From Laccaria trichodermophora (Eukaryota; Basidiomycota; Agaricomycetes; Agaricales; Hydnangiaceae): a DNA stretch of 64,000 nt. Below the pieces are notes generated by a model. That model worked only from the letters and a program-made list of their open reading frames with translations, made no database searches and was not told the origin of the DNA. A program made the translations under genes and the position numbers. This document shows positions 1-11,978 of the stretch, piece after piece. Each line of letters begins with the position of its first letter. Within the stretch, counting starts at the first letter, position 1. Location of the stretch: the NCBI GenBank assembly GCA_018417955.1, contig JACTVC010000001.1, positions 2,728,001 to 2,792,000 of the forward strand, in the 5' to 3' direction.

Positions 1-2532
1 GTCCCAACTTGACTCCAATGTGATGCGGAGAACGTGAACTCGCCACGACTCAGAGCGTCTCGCTTGTAATCCACACGCTATTGTACTCGCTCTGGGAAAG
101 ACAAGAGAGTGATTTGGGTGGTAGAGGACATAGCGCAAGGGTCAGGCCTAGGTGGGATTGTGAAAGTCGAGGTTCTGCCGTAACGGCCGAGCTCGGGCTG
201 CCAGACTTCCGAAAAACGGAAAACCCATCCATGATTGTTCTTTCTTTTGTGAACTTCAGCCATTTTTTTCTTTCTTCACAATTGGAATCGAGTGACCGTC
301 AGTAATAATTAATAAACGATCAAATCATCCCGTTAATATCGAGTAGCGGTACTGGCACGTAAGGTAGCTTTCCATTTAACCTGCGCAACCTATTCGCATT
401 GATATAAAGCGTGGACTTACATCTAAGTATATCGTTATAACTTATAGGTATTTTTGAAGCAACGCCACATTATTACGATCGTGATTCGTGAACAGTCAGA
501 TACTGATGCCATAAAACGCCTCTGATCCATCTCACTCCGAGTCGTGCTCAGGGTCCGTCATTATATTGAAAAAATCCCAATGGCATTGTTCCAAAATGTC
601 AAGTTTTATTTATGGTAGAAGTTATCCACCGCCCCTTACTTATCTATCGAAAGGAAAGCTTACTAGTAGATTCGGAAGTGTGTCCCCCTGTGGCGGGGTG
701 TAACATGTCTGTTTCTTTCTAGCACGGTGCAATTGCAACGATCTTGACGTTTTGCGCACTTATGATTTGACAGGCGTCAGCCATGGCCACGTCTCGAAAT
801 TTATTTCGTTTGAGGAAAGTATGCCTGACACACGTTGCCAATGCTACGTGTCGTTTTCTGTATTTTTTTCCCCTCCCCAGTGCTCGTTAAGCTTGAAATA
901 ATGGCGACGTGAGATCTGATTGGATGGGCCCTTGTCCTCCTTTTAGTTCGCTAGACGCCGACTCGGATGTGAAGCCTACGATCATCACCAAAATATCAGG
1001 TACGCGAAAAGATATCGCCAATCGCTCAGTTTCTGAAATGATATTCAGGTTTAACCACCTCAAATGTACAAATTGCGCATGCGAGGGATTATACACGGTT
1101 AGGCGATGACTAGTTTTGACCGTCCCGCGGCTGCGATCAGACGCGTTTTCGGGTTGGTATAGATTACTTTCGTAACGGTAGAGGTCGCCGTTTAATTGAG
1201 CTTGAAATGAACGGGATGAAGGGGCGCCCGCAGTATGTGATCGAGACTTGTTTAGGCGAGAATGTGGGATGCTGGTAGCCACGCGATGACTGGGCGTTGG
1301 GTGTGTTGCGCGCCTATTAAACCGTCGCACTTGCAGAAGTCGAAATAGAAGGCCTAGGTGCAATTGCGCGCTCGGGGAATGCGGTGTCCAATTCGCTCAA
1401 ATACAACAGATGGCGGGGCGGCGGGTGGTACGGTCACACCCGAGCGTTTTGGGGACACCAGACTCCGCGGTCATCGTCCTTGGTGGTTACAGCGTTCCAT
1501 TGATACAATGACTTTCGCGTACCTTCATTTTGTGATTTGCAGTATGTAGTGTATACAACATCACCCCCAAAAAAAATCGAGGGCATGGAATCTGATTCAG
1601 TAGAGAGTGTAAGAAATGACTGGGGAGGGCAACGGACCGTAAATCGCGCATGAATATGGGTAATTCGGAGCGATGGCACCATGTTTTGGGTGATGGTTTA
1701 CTAAATTATGTGATCGATGCTTGTAACTTGTAACAAGATCGAAGCAACCGCGTTTTTCGCGTGTAAGCGGAATCCGCTCGAGGCGACTGAAAACGATGTT
1801 TAACCTCATCTTAAACGAATGCAGGATGGGGGTATATACAGGCTGCTCACGTTCTGGGGGACGGCGGTCCGGATCGAAGGGCGCTGTGGGGGTTTATTTA
1901 ATTGCGCAAAGTGCCGATAAGGTGTTGTCTGTATGGGCAAAGAAGGGTGTCATGTCGAGAAAAGAATCGCAGGGATGCATCATGATTTTCGGTGTGCTTC
2001 GAAGTTCTTTCCGTGTCTGTGCTTACCCGGGCTTACCCTGTTCTAGGGGGAGGAAGCGATTGCGAAGTGCCTGGGACCTGTGATAACCCTAATGAACCGC
2101 GATATGTAGACGGAGGACACGATGAGAAACGGGGTTGTATTGTTTTTTCGCAGGCCTGCTTGGGCAATCGAGTCAATTCGATATATGACGCAAACGAGTG
2201 ACTGTGGAATGAGCGGATGTGCCTGTTGCGGTAAAAGGACGATAAAACGTTTGATGTTTGCATGTCGGATGTGAATGGAGGAATTGAATCCGGAGACGGA
2301 AGCAAATGGGCCGCGGCAGAAACTGAATCGGGACTGAATCGGGGATGTTTATGACAGTTGTGAGGATCAGGGACGAGATTTTAGTACAAGATTCTGAGGG
2401 AATTTTCATTCTGGTGAACTTGGGCTAACCCAATGAGATTCGTTGGCTGCATCCGACTCGGATGATAGTCGACACTCTCTCCTACTTATTATTCGCATCC
2501 TATGCTCACCGTCCCTCCCAACTACCACCATA
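1..2532. other. intergenic, no supportable gene
   Basis: Open frames here are short (158 codons at most), start on non-conserved positions and show no recognisable domain or coherent exon pattern. The right-hand part is the upstream region of the transcription factor gene that starts at 2533. I see no RNA gene or repeat. Confidence 0.6.
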
Positions 2533-5500
2533 ATGGATAACAACCCTAGCCAACTCCCCCTACCGTCCTCCTCTACGGGCCCGTGCGTTCATCTCCATGT
2601 ACTCATCATTTCTCTCCAACTGATCTTCGCACTACAGACAAATACGGTCACGGATCACCGTCGTATGCGCAGAGGTACGCGCTGCCCCACATTCACGTAC
2701 TTTTTGCTTAGCTTCTAACAACCAGTGCAAACGCCTCAAACTAAAATGCGACAGAAGAACTCCCTGTGGGAGCTGTACAAAACGCGACACTGTCGCAAGG
2801 TGTATATACTCCCCAGCAGCCGCAGAGAAAGTGTATGCAAGTCCGTCCTTGTCTCTATCACCGCTGACTTGGCCAACAGCGACCTTCACTCACTTAACAA
2901 TCGCCTCATCCAAGTCGAGTCGGCTCTTGCAATTATGACAGCTGGGCAGACAGTACCTGCGTTCCAATCTTCTTACCCCTTCTCACACCCGTCATCAAGC
3001 TCCTCCTGCGCCCAACCACTCCCCGCCTCTTCCACAGGGGGGTTGCACCACCACCACCATCACCACAACGCAGCGCCCTACTCCTCAGAAAACGACTCTC
3101 TCGCACTGTCTGCGGAGGATTTATCCATCTGGTTGGAAGATCTAGATCTAGGTGTCTCGCAATCCACCGCCTCTTTGCAAGTGCCACAGTCGCACATGCA
3201 GAACTCGGGCTTCATCAAGTTGGAGCCATCTCCGACTGAGATGGAATTAACCCAGCCCCACCATGGTATGATTACCCTCGACACGGGCAGCGCACAGAGA
3301 TCTGTGCATCCCTCACGCCCATCATCCCCATTCAAACCAGACGCTCAGCAGCAGCAGCAACAATTCTTTCTCCCACCTCTAAGTATATACCATGCCCCTC
3401 CTGCCATGGTTCCTTCAAGCCCATCCCTCATGTCATTTTCCCCGTACCCACAGTCATCGACTCCCGCGTATACTTTCCCCCAATCCTCTCAATACACTCA
3501 CCCACAAATAACGTCCGCCCTCCTTTCTCAATTACCTTCATTCTCCCAATGCACGAAACTTCTCCGGAACGCTGAAGAAGTGTTCAGCATGCGTCCCATT
3601 CCTTTCAACACCACAAAAGGGGGCTGGAAGGCGTTCAAAAAAAAATGTCTGGCCGTCTTGTCTGGACCACTCGCATCTCAGCAGGAGCGTGATGCAGCCA
3701 GGCGGCAGAGGGAATCGCGGAAGGCGAAAGCGATTTGTTTTCATGGCGGTCAGGCTCCGCCTGGGGATGACATGGACGGAATTGGTGGTGTGTGGAACAA
3801 AGACGGAGGGGGCGAAACGTCTCTTTCGTTCTTTGGTTGCATGTGTGCTGTTTTAGCTGTTGGCGCTCATGCAGCACCCAGTAGAAGTGGGGAAAACTCG
3901 ACAAACACACCTGCGTTCTTGTACGCACTCTCTCAACAAGCGTTGGGGGTGTGGGAGATTCATGCGGCTGGTGCTGGCGCTGGGGTCGAGGAGCCGGAAA
4001 GGATGGATTTCCTTTTGGCGTCGTTGGTGAGCACAGTTTATGTGCTTTCTACTTCATCCTCCTCTTCTCCAGGTGGAGAGGAGGATGGAGGAGACACGGG
4101 AGCTGTTGTTTCCCCTCTTGTGGGGAAGATGTTTAATGTTGCGAGGCAAATGGGTCTTGGGAGGGACGTTGGGAGGCGGAAGTCAGCTAAAAGTAAGGGC
4201 CGAGGAAGAGAGAGGGAACGGGAGGAGATGAGGCGGATGATTTGGTGGGATGTTCTGTTTTATGACTTGTAGGTCTCTTTCTTCGGTTAGTCAGAAACCT
4301 CTCAACTGGTTATAGGTTCACGTCGGACATCTTGGGTCAACCTCCCTTGGCGCCTTCGTTCACGTATACCACAAGACTGCCAGAATGTGCTTCGGCTGAG
4401 GAAGACGAGGAGAGCGATCATGATAACCATGATGACGATGACGACACTACGTCGGGTTCTGCTTCGAGTAGCGAAATGTATTTTGGTGTTCGATGCCGGT
4501 ATGTTATTTCATTGCTGTAACTACAATAGTCAATTCTAACCCCTTGTCAGGCTCACACAACTGGCGCAGATGATCAAGCAGCGTACGGCTACCCCCGACT
4601 GTTGTTGCGGGTACACACTGGATCAAGCAGCCAATTTGGATTCAGAGGTCAGACGGTTCATCGATAGGCTACCTGCCGCTTTGCGGTTGTCAACATCTGG
4701 TCTTGCTGCGAAGGGATCGGAGGATTCCCCAATGATTCTGGACTCTCCTCTTCCTCACCAGCCTGAGAAGATCGACAAAGAGAAAACGACGCTGCTGGTG
4801 CAAAGCGCAGAATTGGCGATCATGGCCAACTTGTTGATTTGGAAGATCTATGTACCTTTCCTCCGCCCATCAACTTCGTCTTCATCCCCGTCCTCTTCAT
4901 CATCGCAACCAAAGCCTTTAGGCGCTTGGAGCTCTGCCACTCAAGCGTGTGTGTCGGCCGCACAGGAAATCTTAAGTGCCGCCAAAGTCTTGCTGAACAC
5001 GAAGTACAGCGTCATCCCTACCATCTTCGACTTTTATCCTTTGGATAAGGTTGTGTTCGATGCTACTGTTGTCTGCGCGCACGCCAGCTTGACGACAAAG
5101 GTCAATGACAAGGATCTGGAGGCACAATTTGCAGAGGGGTTGGAGTGTGCTTCGAAGTTGAACGGAAAGTCTGAATGGCGGAAGACGGTCCTTGATGCGT
5201 TGAATAAGCGGTTGGCTGCTAGGAATCAGGGGAGGGGCATTTCTGCGTCTTCTTTGAAGAGGAAGCGTGGCCAGCATGAGCATGGGCCTCGTTCGATGGG
5301 CTCTGGGCAGGGCGGAGATAGCATTCCACCACCTAGTGGGTTTGATGCACCATTGTATCAAGGCCTTGAACTACAGTCCTCGGCTGTGTCTTCCACTTCC
5401 TTCTCTTCGTCACCGCCTACCACTCAGAGGGGCAGAGAGTCGTTGCCGTCTCCACCTACGTCGCGTGCTTCTGGTTCGGCACAAAGCAAGACCAGCACCG

Positions 5501-6723
5501 GGGGGAAGGACAAGAAGCATGCAAAGAAGACCCATGCCTCCTATCCGGTTGTGGGGATTCGTGCGAGGCTTAAGGAGAGTGGGCCTCTCGTCCCAAAACA
5601 CAAGACGGCGTCTGAAACGACGATGGACGGTGGTAGAGAGAGGGGCAAGATGCAAGCTCCGCCTCCTTTGATGACGTCCATTCCGAGGATGATGTCGAGG
5701 GAAAGCTCTGCTGCTAATATGTATCCACCTCCCCAACAATCACCCGTTCATTCAAAGTCGTCAATGCTCACCATGAGCACCACTGACGCGTACCGATCGC
5801 GCTCTTCATCGCTTAGCCATGTTCAGCAGGCAGGTGTTGAACCTCCGTCATCACAACAATCCCATTCTCTAGATTACTTGCCGTTCAGCGAATACAGGAT
5901 GCGTGAACAACAGCAAATGTCATCGCCTGCTTCGTATGATAGTTCTCCTCAGATGTTCAATCATCCACACCCACAACAACCCCATCAACAACAAGTGCAG
6001 ACATCAATGTTTGATCTCGGACCACCCCCGCCACATGGCTATGATCAACGTTCCTTCGATCGTGTTCAAGCTTCTGTAGATTCTGCGGCTTCTTACGCGT
6101 CTACCGGGGCGTCTAGTCCTTGCGCGAATCCAAGTCACTCCTCTGCCAGCTCACCATATACGCCGTCAAGTGGTAGTGTTGGTGGTCAGCCACCAACGCC
6201 AACATTGACGTATGGGACAACAACGGCTGGGTCACATCATTCGAACCCTCCTGCTTTCGTTCACCCGTCTGCAACGACGGCGAGTTCGACTAGCGCTTCG
6301 AGCCCTGCGGGTTATATGCACTTTGATGAAGGGTCGTCTGGGTCGGGACTGTCCATGGCTGGACTGCAGGCTACGATTGAGCAAGTTACTGCCATCTCAT
6401 CGTCTGTTCCTGGCACGCCTGCCACATACGAACGACAACAGGCCAATTCCATGTATGACGCGAAACCGCCCATGGATGCGCTTTTGCCACCTCATGCGTA
6501 TGAGTCGCTTCATTCGCATCAGATCCATCAACAAGAACAGTTTCATCGCGGACCCGCCGGTGACGGGTTACAACTACCACCACCTGCATATTCCGATCCT
6601 CACGGTCACCCCCATCATCGTATGACTTCTGTAGAGGGAGAGCCACCCACTCAGACTTGGCCTGGACCACCTGCTTCATCGCAGGCGGCGAATGGCCAGC
6701 CCTTCTGGAACGGCTATGCATAA
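2533..6723 (+). CDS. Zn2Cys6 fungal-specific transcription factor
   Basis: Six exons (2533-2582, 2638-2674, 2726-2832, 2880-4268, 4316-4498, 4551-6723) give about 1312 aa. Exons 2-3 encode the binuclear zinc cluster: VCAECKRLKLKCD followed by PCGSC and a last Cys, spaced C-x2-C-x6-C-x5-C-x2-C-x8-C, preceded by the RSRIT lead-in common in basidiomycete members. A short leucine-rich linker (LHSLNNRLIQVESAL) looks like the usual dimerisation coiled coil. The middle carries the fungal_trans homology region: RMIWWDVLFYDL is joined across an intron to FTSDILGQPPL. The last 500 residues are Ser/Pro/Gln/His-rich and probably disordered activation sequence. The start ATG is the first in frame with the cluster after splicing. 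It should be a nuclear DNA-binding regulator; its targets cannot be read from sequence. The 5' exon joins are inferred from frame and GT-AG sites. Confidence 0.9.
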
Positions 6724-6972
6724 AAAGGCTATCTCACATTTTCGTTTTTTTTTTTTCGGATTATTTATCTCGTACACTGTTAAACTCGCTATCTGGTCGC
6801 CTGGCGCTGTCGTTTCATGTTGTCTGTACACTCGTCATCTTTGTATCTACCATCCATCATCCATCACCTCACTTCATCTATAGAAAATACATGATCTCTG
6901 CACATCCATACATATGATGACTGTAACAACATAAAGAGAGATTTCTTTTCTTCCACGAACTTTGTAGAATGG

Positions 6973-7494
6973 TTACTGCTTCAATCTCTGGAACACAAGA
7001 CAGATCCCTACAACAGTAAGGAAAACAATGCCAAAATAAGCCCCCGCCAGCAACCTGCGATGAAAGAGCTTGCGGTTGTAACACCCCAAATGACTTTCGC
7101 AATCGTAAAATTCGGGTGAATGTGTCCACCTGGTGGAAAGGACGCGGCCTCGGACAGCTGGCCTTTGACAACCGCCCCACTCCGATAAACTCAAACGCTC
7201 CCCTTTACTCGTTGATCGTGGTAAGAAACTGTCGGTTTCGCCTGCAGTCATCCACGTTGCCTCCATGTTGAATGGGTATTCCGCGTTTGAGTCCGTGTTC
7301 GCACTGGGACGCTCCTCGGCTTCTTCTTCGTAGTGCGGGTAGAGGGATGCGTTCGTTCGAAGCTTTTCTATGGATGAGTGGAAAGTTTTAGGAGAAGGAA
7401 GGATAGGGGGAGGGCGGGTTGGAGAGAGGGGACCGATAGTCATTGTTGAGTGCTGATTTTCTTTCCTTTGGAGAGCACCGAGGGTTAAGGACAT
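6973..7494 (-). CDS. hypothetical protein with C-terminal membrane segment
   Basis: Single open frame of 173 codons that I do not recognise. The N-terminal two-thirds is Ser/Pro/Glu-rich and probably disordered. Residues about 147-167 (LLAGAYFGIVFLTVVGICLVF) form one strongly hydrophobic helix, followed by only six residues, so the topology would be tail-anchored. An Arg/Lys patch precedes the helix, consistent with a cytosolic N terminus. A second ATG about 17 codons downstream (MTIGPL) is an alternative start. It converges tail to tail with the transcription factor, leaving about 250 bp for both 3' ends. No family can be named; the case for a gene rests on the length and the clean membrane helix. 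Confidence 0.5.
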   Translation of the reverse strand: MSLTLGALQRKENQHSTMTIGPLSPTRPPPILPSPKTFHSSIEKLRTNASLYPHYEEEAEERPSANTDSNAEYPFNMEATWMTAGETDSFLPRSTSKGERLSLSEWGGCQRPAVRGRVLSTRWTHSPEFYDCESHLGCYNRKLFHRRLLAGAYFGIVFLTVVGICLVFQRLKQ

Positions 7495-7966
7495 AGTTGC
7501 AAGACCCCTTCAGATACGAGTAGGGGTAGGGGTGGGGGAGAGGGGAAATGGAAGTTCGTCCTTTTGAAGGAACATCTGTCTCGGGGGCTGCAAGGCGAAC
7601 TTCTCCTAACATGTGTTGCTGCGTTCTATTTTGAGCTTTGAGCTGCGATTGGGCTCATTGCCCAATTTCTTGAGAGTAATTCGGAGAGTTTTCCGCTTCG
7701 TGCGAGGGTCATGTCGAGCCAGAGGACAGTTCTCCTTGCTTGCGGTGCTGTCCATTATCAGCCACGACTTGAGCAGCAAGGTCGTTGAGTTCGACCTTGT
7801 ATCAACCCCTTGAGAAAGACGTTAATTTGTCCGACCGTACGCTTATGAACTAAGTCGTATTGCGAATAACCCCACGGATAGCCATAAGTGTTCATGTAAA
7901 CCTCGAGGACAGTCTGAATCTACAGGCAAGTTTCTACACTGAGGAATGAGAAAAGTGTTGTATGGC
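7495..7966. other. spacer with start of duplicated segment
   Basis: No gene is seen. From about 7568 the sequence matches 11605-11700 (shared blocks include GTCTCGGGG and TTTTGAGCTTTGAGCTGCGATTGG-like text), marking the left edge of the tandem duplication that carries F-box copies A and B. Confidence 0.6.
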
Positions 7967-9537
7967 TCACCATTGTGTTTGTGATGTAAATGTGTGTTGC
8001 AGTAGTTCCTCTGTTTCTAACCAGATCGCCTGATGGATGTCGACTTGCCCCTCCTCAGGATACATTGTTCCATCAGTATATGCAGTCCAAAATTCGTTAA
8101 GAGCCGGAAACAGCGTGACCAGACAGGATGCAACATCGGAGGCATTTGAGACAGGGGAATTCCGGAGATCGAGCGTAGTAAGGTGAAAGCCAACGGGATA
8201 CTCTCCGTCAGGCTGTATTGCAAATATGGGGATTTGACGTGCGTCAACGCAAATACCCAAGTTTTGAAGATTTGGACAAAATCGAATGATGTGCTGCATT
8301 CCGATGAATGTGCAGTTCGGCTGCTTGTTTAGGACGTAGAAAACGAGTGATCACAATTGAGGTAATGAGTTGGCAAATTCCAAAAGGTCGTTGTCAAACA
8401 GATCAATAGAAGATGGGTCTATAGTCAAGTCGCGCAATTGATCGAATGAATGCAAGTGTTTGAACGCACGAGCATTTATGTTGAAAGATCCGTAGTCCGT
8501 CCATAGGCCATTGCACACATGCAAACTTTCCAGGCCTGACGCCATGTTGCACGCATGGAGAGCTAAAAAAAGCTTCCCAACATCCCAACTCGTATCGTGT
8601 GAGGTTCGGTTGAGCTCCAATGACCGGCATGTTCTTGACTGTCTGCATGAGCATCATTTGACAGGCATTGTCGGATTCCGAGCGAATGGCCAGGGAAGTG
8701 ATGGTCTGGAAACTATTCCCAACCATAGAAGCGGTACAACCCTCCATCTCCCGTTTTGTGACTGAAAACTTGAGATCTTCGAGTGCAGGGAATGTAGGAA
8801 TGAGGCATATGGCACGGGATGTGAGGAACATGCAATCGGTGTCCAGTGTCTTAGCACCGCGAAGGATCAACAAAAGTTCCAACGACTCGGCCTCTGACCA
8901 CAATGGAGTGGAGACAATTCTTTTGAGCATAAAACTCGAAAGATCTGTTGGTGCAGCCTTCCTTAGCATGGCCGTTAAATTCGCCCACGAAAATGAATTC
9001 TTCAAGCAGCCAACTTCTATTGTCCTGATATGCGGGCCGATTATGAGGCGAGGAAAAGTGGCGAGACCATTGAAGTCGTTGCTGTCCAGTGTGACAGCTG
9101 ACAGATTACACAAAAGAGGACCTGGACATGGTTTTCGTGACCAGATCATTGGTAGGACTTGTGCTTCATAATAATTATAAACCGGAGGCCAGAGTGAAAG
9201 AGATCTCACTTTGTGGCGGTAAGCATAGATTCTCTCAAAATCAGACGCCGTAAGATTTCTGGTGATTTTGCCAGTGTACGGTACGATGAATTGCACCGCT
9301 CTCGAGTTTCAATGATGTTGCTCACAAATGTTTTGTCTTGAATGGCCCAGGAGTCCTGTGATAGACATTTCGATAAAGGAAGGAGGAAGTATTGGTCATG
9401 CCAAAGAATGTCCAAGGCTGGGTTTTGAAAAGTGGTACACGTCCTCGCGAGCCGTGCCAGTGATGCCCTCGGAAGTCATTGAAAGATGATAGAGAGTACG
9501 TCTTGAAATCCGTAGGCAGCGATGCATGGACATTACT
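7967..9537 (-). pseudogene. F-box/LRR protein, copy A (decayed)
   Basis: Paralogue of copies B-E. Exon 1 begins at MHRCL but is frameshifted within the F-box, so the downstream SLARLARTC-type segment is out of frame. In exon 2 the LRR-like body is open from about 9300 to 8640. A 2-bp loss relative to copy B (TGTCTGCATG versus TGTATCTTCATG) then shifts the frame near 8645. At 8350-8352 a CGA codon of copy B is TGA, a C-to-T nonsense change. The last 110 codons (8299-7967) are open again in the original frame. Other copies suggest an intact protein of about 490 aa with an N-terminal F-box for SKP1 binding and an irregular LRR solenoid. With at least three lesions it is a pseudogene. Confidence 0.85.
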
Positions 9538-9759
9538 CAGAGCTTAGTTCAAAGTGCCAGTAACGTTGAACGTTGGTTGAACGTTCAACTCAGCTGCACC
9601 GTGCGGGAAGGGTCACGCGATAGGTCACTGTTGGGCACGACGACTTGAAGCACCACATGCCCTCTGAGTGGGAGGTTGAGTAGATGAGTCCAACTGCATC
9701 TAACAGTGCCCGATACATTCACAAGGTGATGTCCAATAGAGGTACATATGAATAGAGGT

Positions 9760-10514
9760 TCAAAGAGTAGAGAGTTTGTAGAAGGTTATCTGCAAGTGTG
9801 CCACGCCATCCTTTCCCACATCCACCGGAGTTGATGGCACCTTGCCGTCTAATTCTTCCTCGACCCGATGTCCAAAGCAGAAGTGAAACATGTACTCTAA
9901 ATCTGCGTCTCGGGGATTTAGAGCATCAAGGGCGAGGGCGATGGCAAGGGTTTCCGTGGAATGGGTGCAAGAGTTACCGTCTTTACGATAGCTCCTATTT
10001 CGATGTGTCAGTTGATGGTAATATAGAATGATGTTGCTTACATGAGTTTTTGTTCGAAGGCCGCTGTGGTGGTACCTGTGGGAGGTGTAAGGTTGGTGAT
10101 GTTTGAACTGATCCAGGTATTCCGAGCACCACCGTAGGGAGGCAGATAGCCTTTGACGAAGAGATACGTATCAACGAGAATTCTCCGGGCGATCGGGTGA
10201 AGGGTTGTAATCTGGGCATTGAGGTTCCTTTGCTCGGCTTTGAGGCTCCTTTGCTCGGCTTTGAGGCTCCTTTGCTCGGCTTTGAGGCTCCTTTGCTCAG
10301 CTTTGAATTCACCGATCTCGTTGCGTAGATCTTGGATCATCGCCATGACCTTCTGCGAAGGATCGCCTGGTACGCTCGGGCAATCGAATGTCACTGAATC
10401 TGTCTCTCGGGCGATATCCTTTCGTTTACTCGGCGAGGGTGATATTAGGAGTAGCTCCTGGGAATCGAAAACTGATAGCTCGTCCATCTTAAGCGCGAAA
10501 TTGGCCAGGCCCAC
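9760..10514 (-). CDS. coiled-coil protein with tandem heptad repeat
   Basis: Two exons (10514-10042, then 9994-9760) joined over a 47-nt GT-AG intron give about 235 aa; an internal ATG at MDELSVF (10487) is the likelier start. After a Ser-rich N terminus, residues about 70-100 contain four copies of the heptad SLKAEQR (last two degenerate), a charged coiled coil encoded by 21-bp tandem repeats. The C-terminal part (ITTLHPIARRILVDTY onward) is a globular-looking segment of unknown function. Splicing keeps the frame open to a TGA in the second exon, which supports the model. The gene lies between the two F-box/bHLH duplication units and has no partner copy in either. I do not recognise the family. 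Confidence 0.65.
10221..10304 (-). repeat. 21-bp tandem repeat, 4 copies, in coding sequence
   Basis: Four head-to-tail copies of a 21-bp unit (plus strand GAGGCTCCTTTGCTCGGCTTT) that differ by one base or so. The unit is a multiple of three, so copy-number changes add or remove one SLKAEQR heptad without breaking the frame. Confidence 0.9.
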
Positions 10515-10702
10515 CCGCGTTATAGTTGGGTGGAGGGGAATAGTGAGATCGCGCTGGAGGACTTTTTGCGTGATGGTGGTGCCATAATGTGAGGAGGTTA
10601 TATGATTGAGTCGTAAAAATAGGAGTGTGAATTCGAGAAAAAGTCATCAAGAAAGGAGTAGATATGATGTTTGCGACTTTGATGAACCTTTGATGCCTCA
10701 AA

Positions 10703-11618
10703 TATCCAAGCCCACCAACGACCCCGGCGTCTGGGCCTTCAAAACACCTAGTTATACATTTTCAGAAGGGTGAAACGTACACTTGCCCGGATCTGGGAGA
10801 CTAGATGTCGATGTAAAGGAAAACGCCCTGAACGGCGGGGACGAAGCGCTGATCTGCAGTAGGAGGGACGCAGCGGTTTCGTCTTCGGATGTTCTGCTTT
10901 GGGTGGTGGAAACGCTTGACAGGGTGGACGACGTCCTGGGAGGTGTGCTAGAAGTAGCAGTCGCTGGACCTGTCGCAGCTAAAGCGTTTGGGCCCAGACT
11001 CAGCGCAGGCCTCGGGGAGCACGAGGGACATGCGTACGGGGTCAAAGTGTGTAGAGGAAGGGCGCGAGGTGAGGTATGAGCACGGAGTTAGTGAGGTGTG
11101 CTGAGGGGAGAAGAGGGATGTATCGATGACGGAGATGGGAAGCCGGGGGGAGATGGAGGGAAGGCGAGAGTCGCTTTGAGGTTGGGTTACGGGTGTGCGC
11201 TGTGGTCGGACTGTGTTATCGGGGTAGGAACCCTCCCAAAGATGCGGTTAGACGACGGGGACGGTCTGTTTCGCGGGGTGGTTGATCGGATTGAGGTTCA
11301 CCGTCAATTTCCGCTTCTTTGGGTCTGCAGACCCCGAACCTGTGCAGGTAGCACACAGATAGCTCCTTCCTTCAGAACTGCGACTCGCTTAGTGAATCAT
11401 GAGATTCCGCATGAACGGAACGGTCCAAACAAAGATTTCGAGCTTGAACTCCTTTTCTTTCTCCCCCTTCTTCCCCGCCTTCTTCGGCTTTGTCTTCTTC
11501 GTACCCTGGATAACTCATCATCTTCATTGTCATTGTCTTCATCGTCCTGAGGCTTGAGTAGCCGTAACCCAGGGGACGACCTGCCTGAGTGTAGCTAAGT
11601 CTGAAGGATCCGAACATC
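10703..11618 (-). pseudogene. truncated duplicate of the bHLH gene
   Basis: The block matches the 3' two-thirds of the intact bHLH gene at 13868-15157. Shared translated pieces include SLLLQISASSPPFRA, ALSLGP and LPDP, in the same order. The frame is broken in several places, and the acidic/lysine-rich linker region is rearranged and shifted. The 5' part encoding the basic region and first helix is missing: similarity stops near 11600, exactly where the F-box B flank begins. It is therefore a by-product of tandem duplication and cannot encode a DNA-binding protein. Confidence 0.85.
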
Positions 11619-11978
11619 AGTCTCGGGGGTTGCAGTGTTGCTGCGTCCTACTTTGAGCTTTGAGCTGCGATTGGCCTCGTCAATTTCTAAGAGTAATCCG
11701 GAGGGTTGTCCACTTTGTACGAACTTGCGAAGGCAAGAGGAGAGTTTTTCTAGCTTGCGTTGCTGCCCACTTCAGACACGGCCAGTTCGTTGACGTCGAC
11801 CTTGTTTCAACTCTTTGAGAAAGACGTAATTTGGCCGACTTTACGCTCATGAATAAATTTGTATTGCGGATAACCCCATGGGTAATCATAAGCGTTCATA
11901 TAAACCTTGAGGACAGTCTGAATGATTATCGATCTACAAGGGAATTTCTAAATAGCAGTGAGAAAGATGCCGTATGGA

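Noticed and set aside
887..1363. 158-codon open frame on the minus strand
   Set aside because: No domain, membrane segment or splice pattern; composition is like random translation of intergenic DNA.
3040..3070. Run of seven histidines resembling an affinity tag
   Set aside because: It lies in the middle of the transcription factor's His/Gln/Ser-rich disordered region, which has other homopolymer runs; a natural low-complexity tract.
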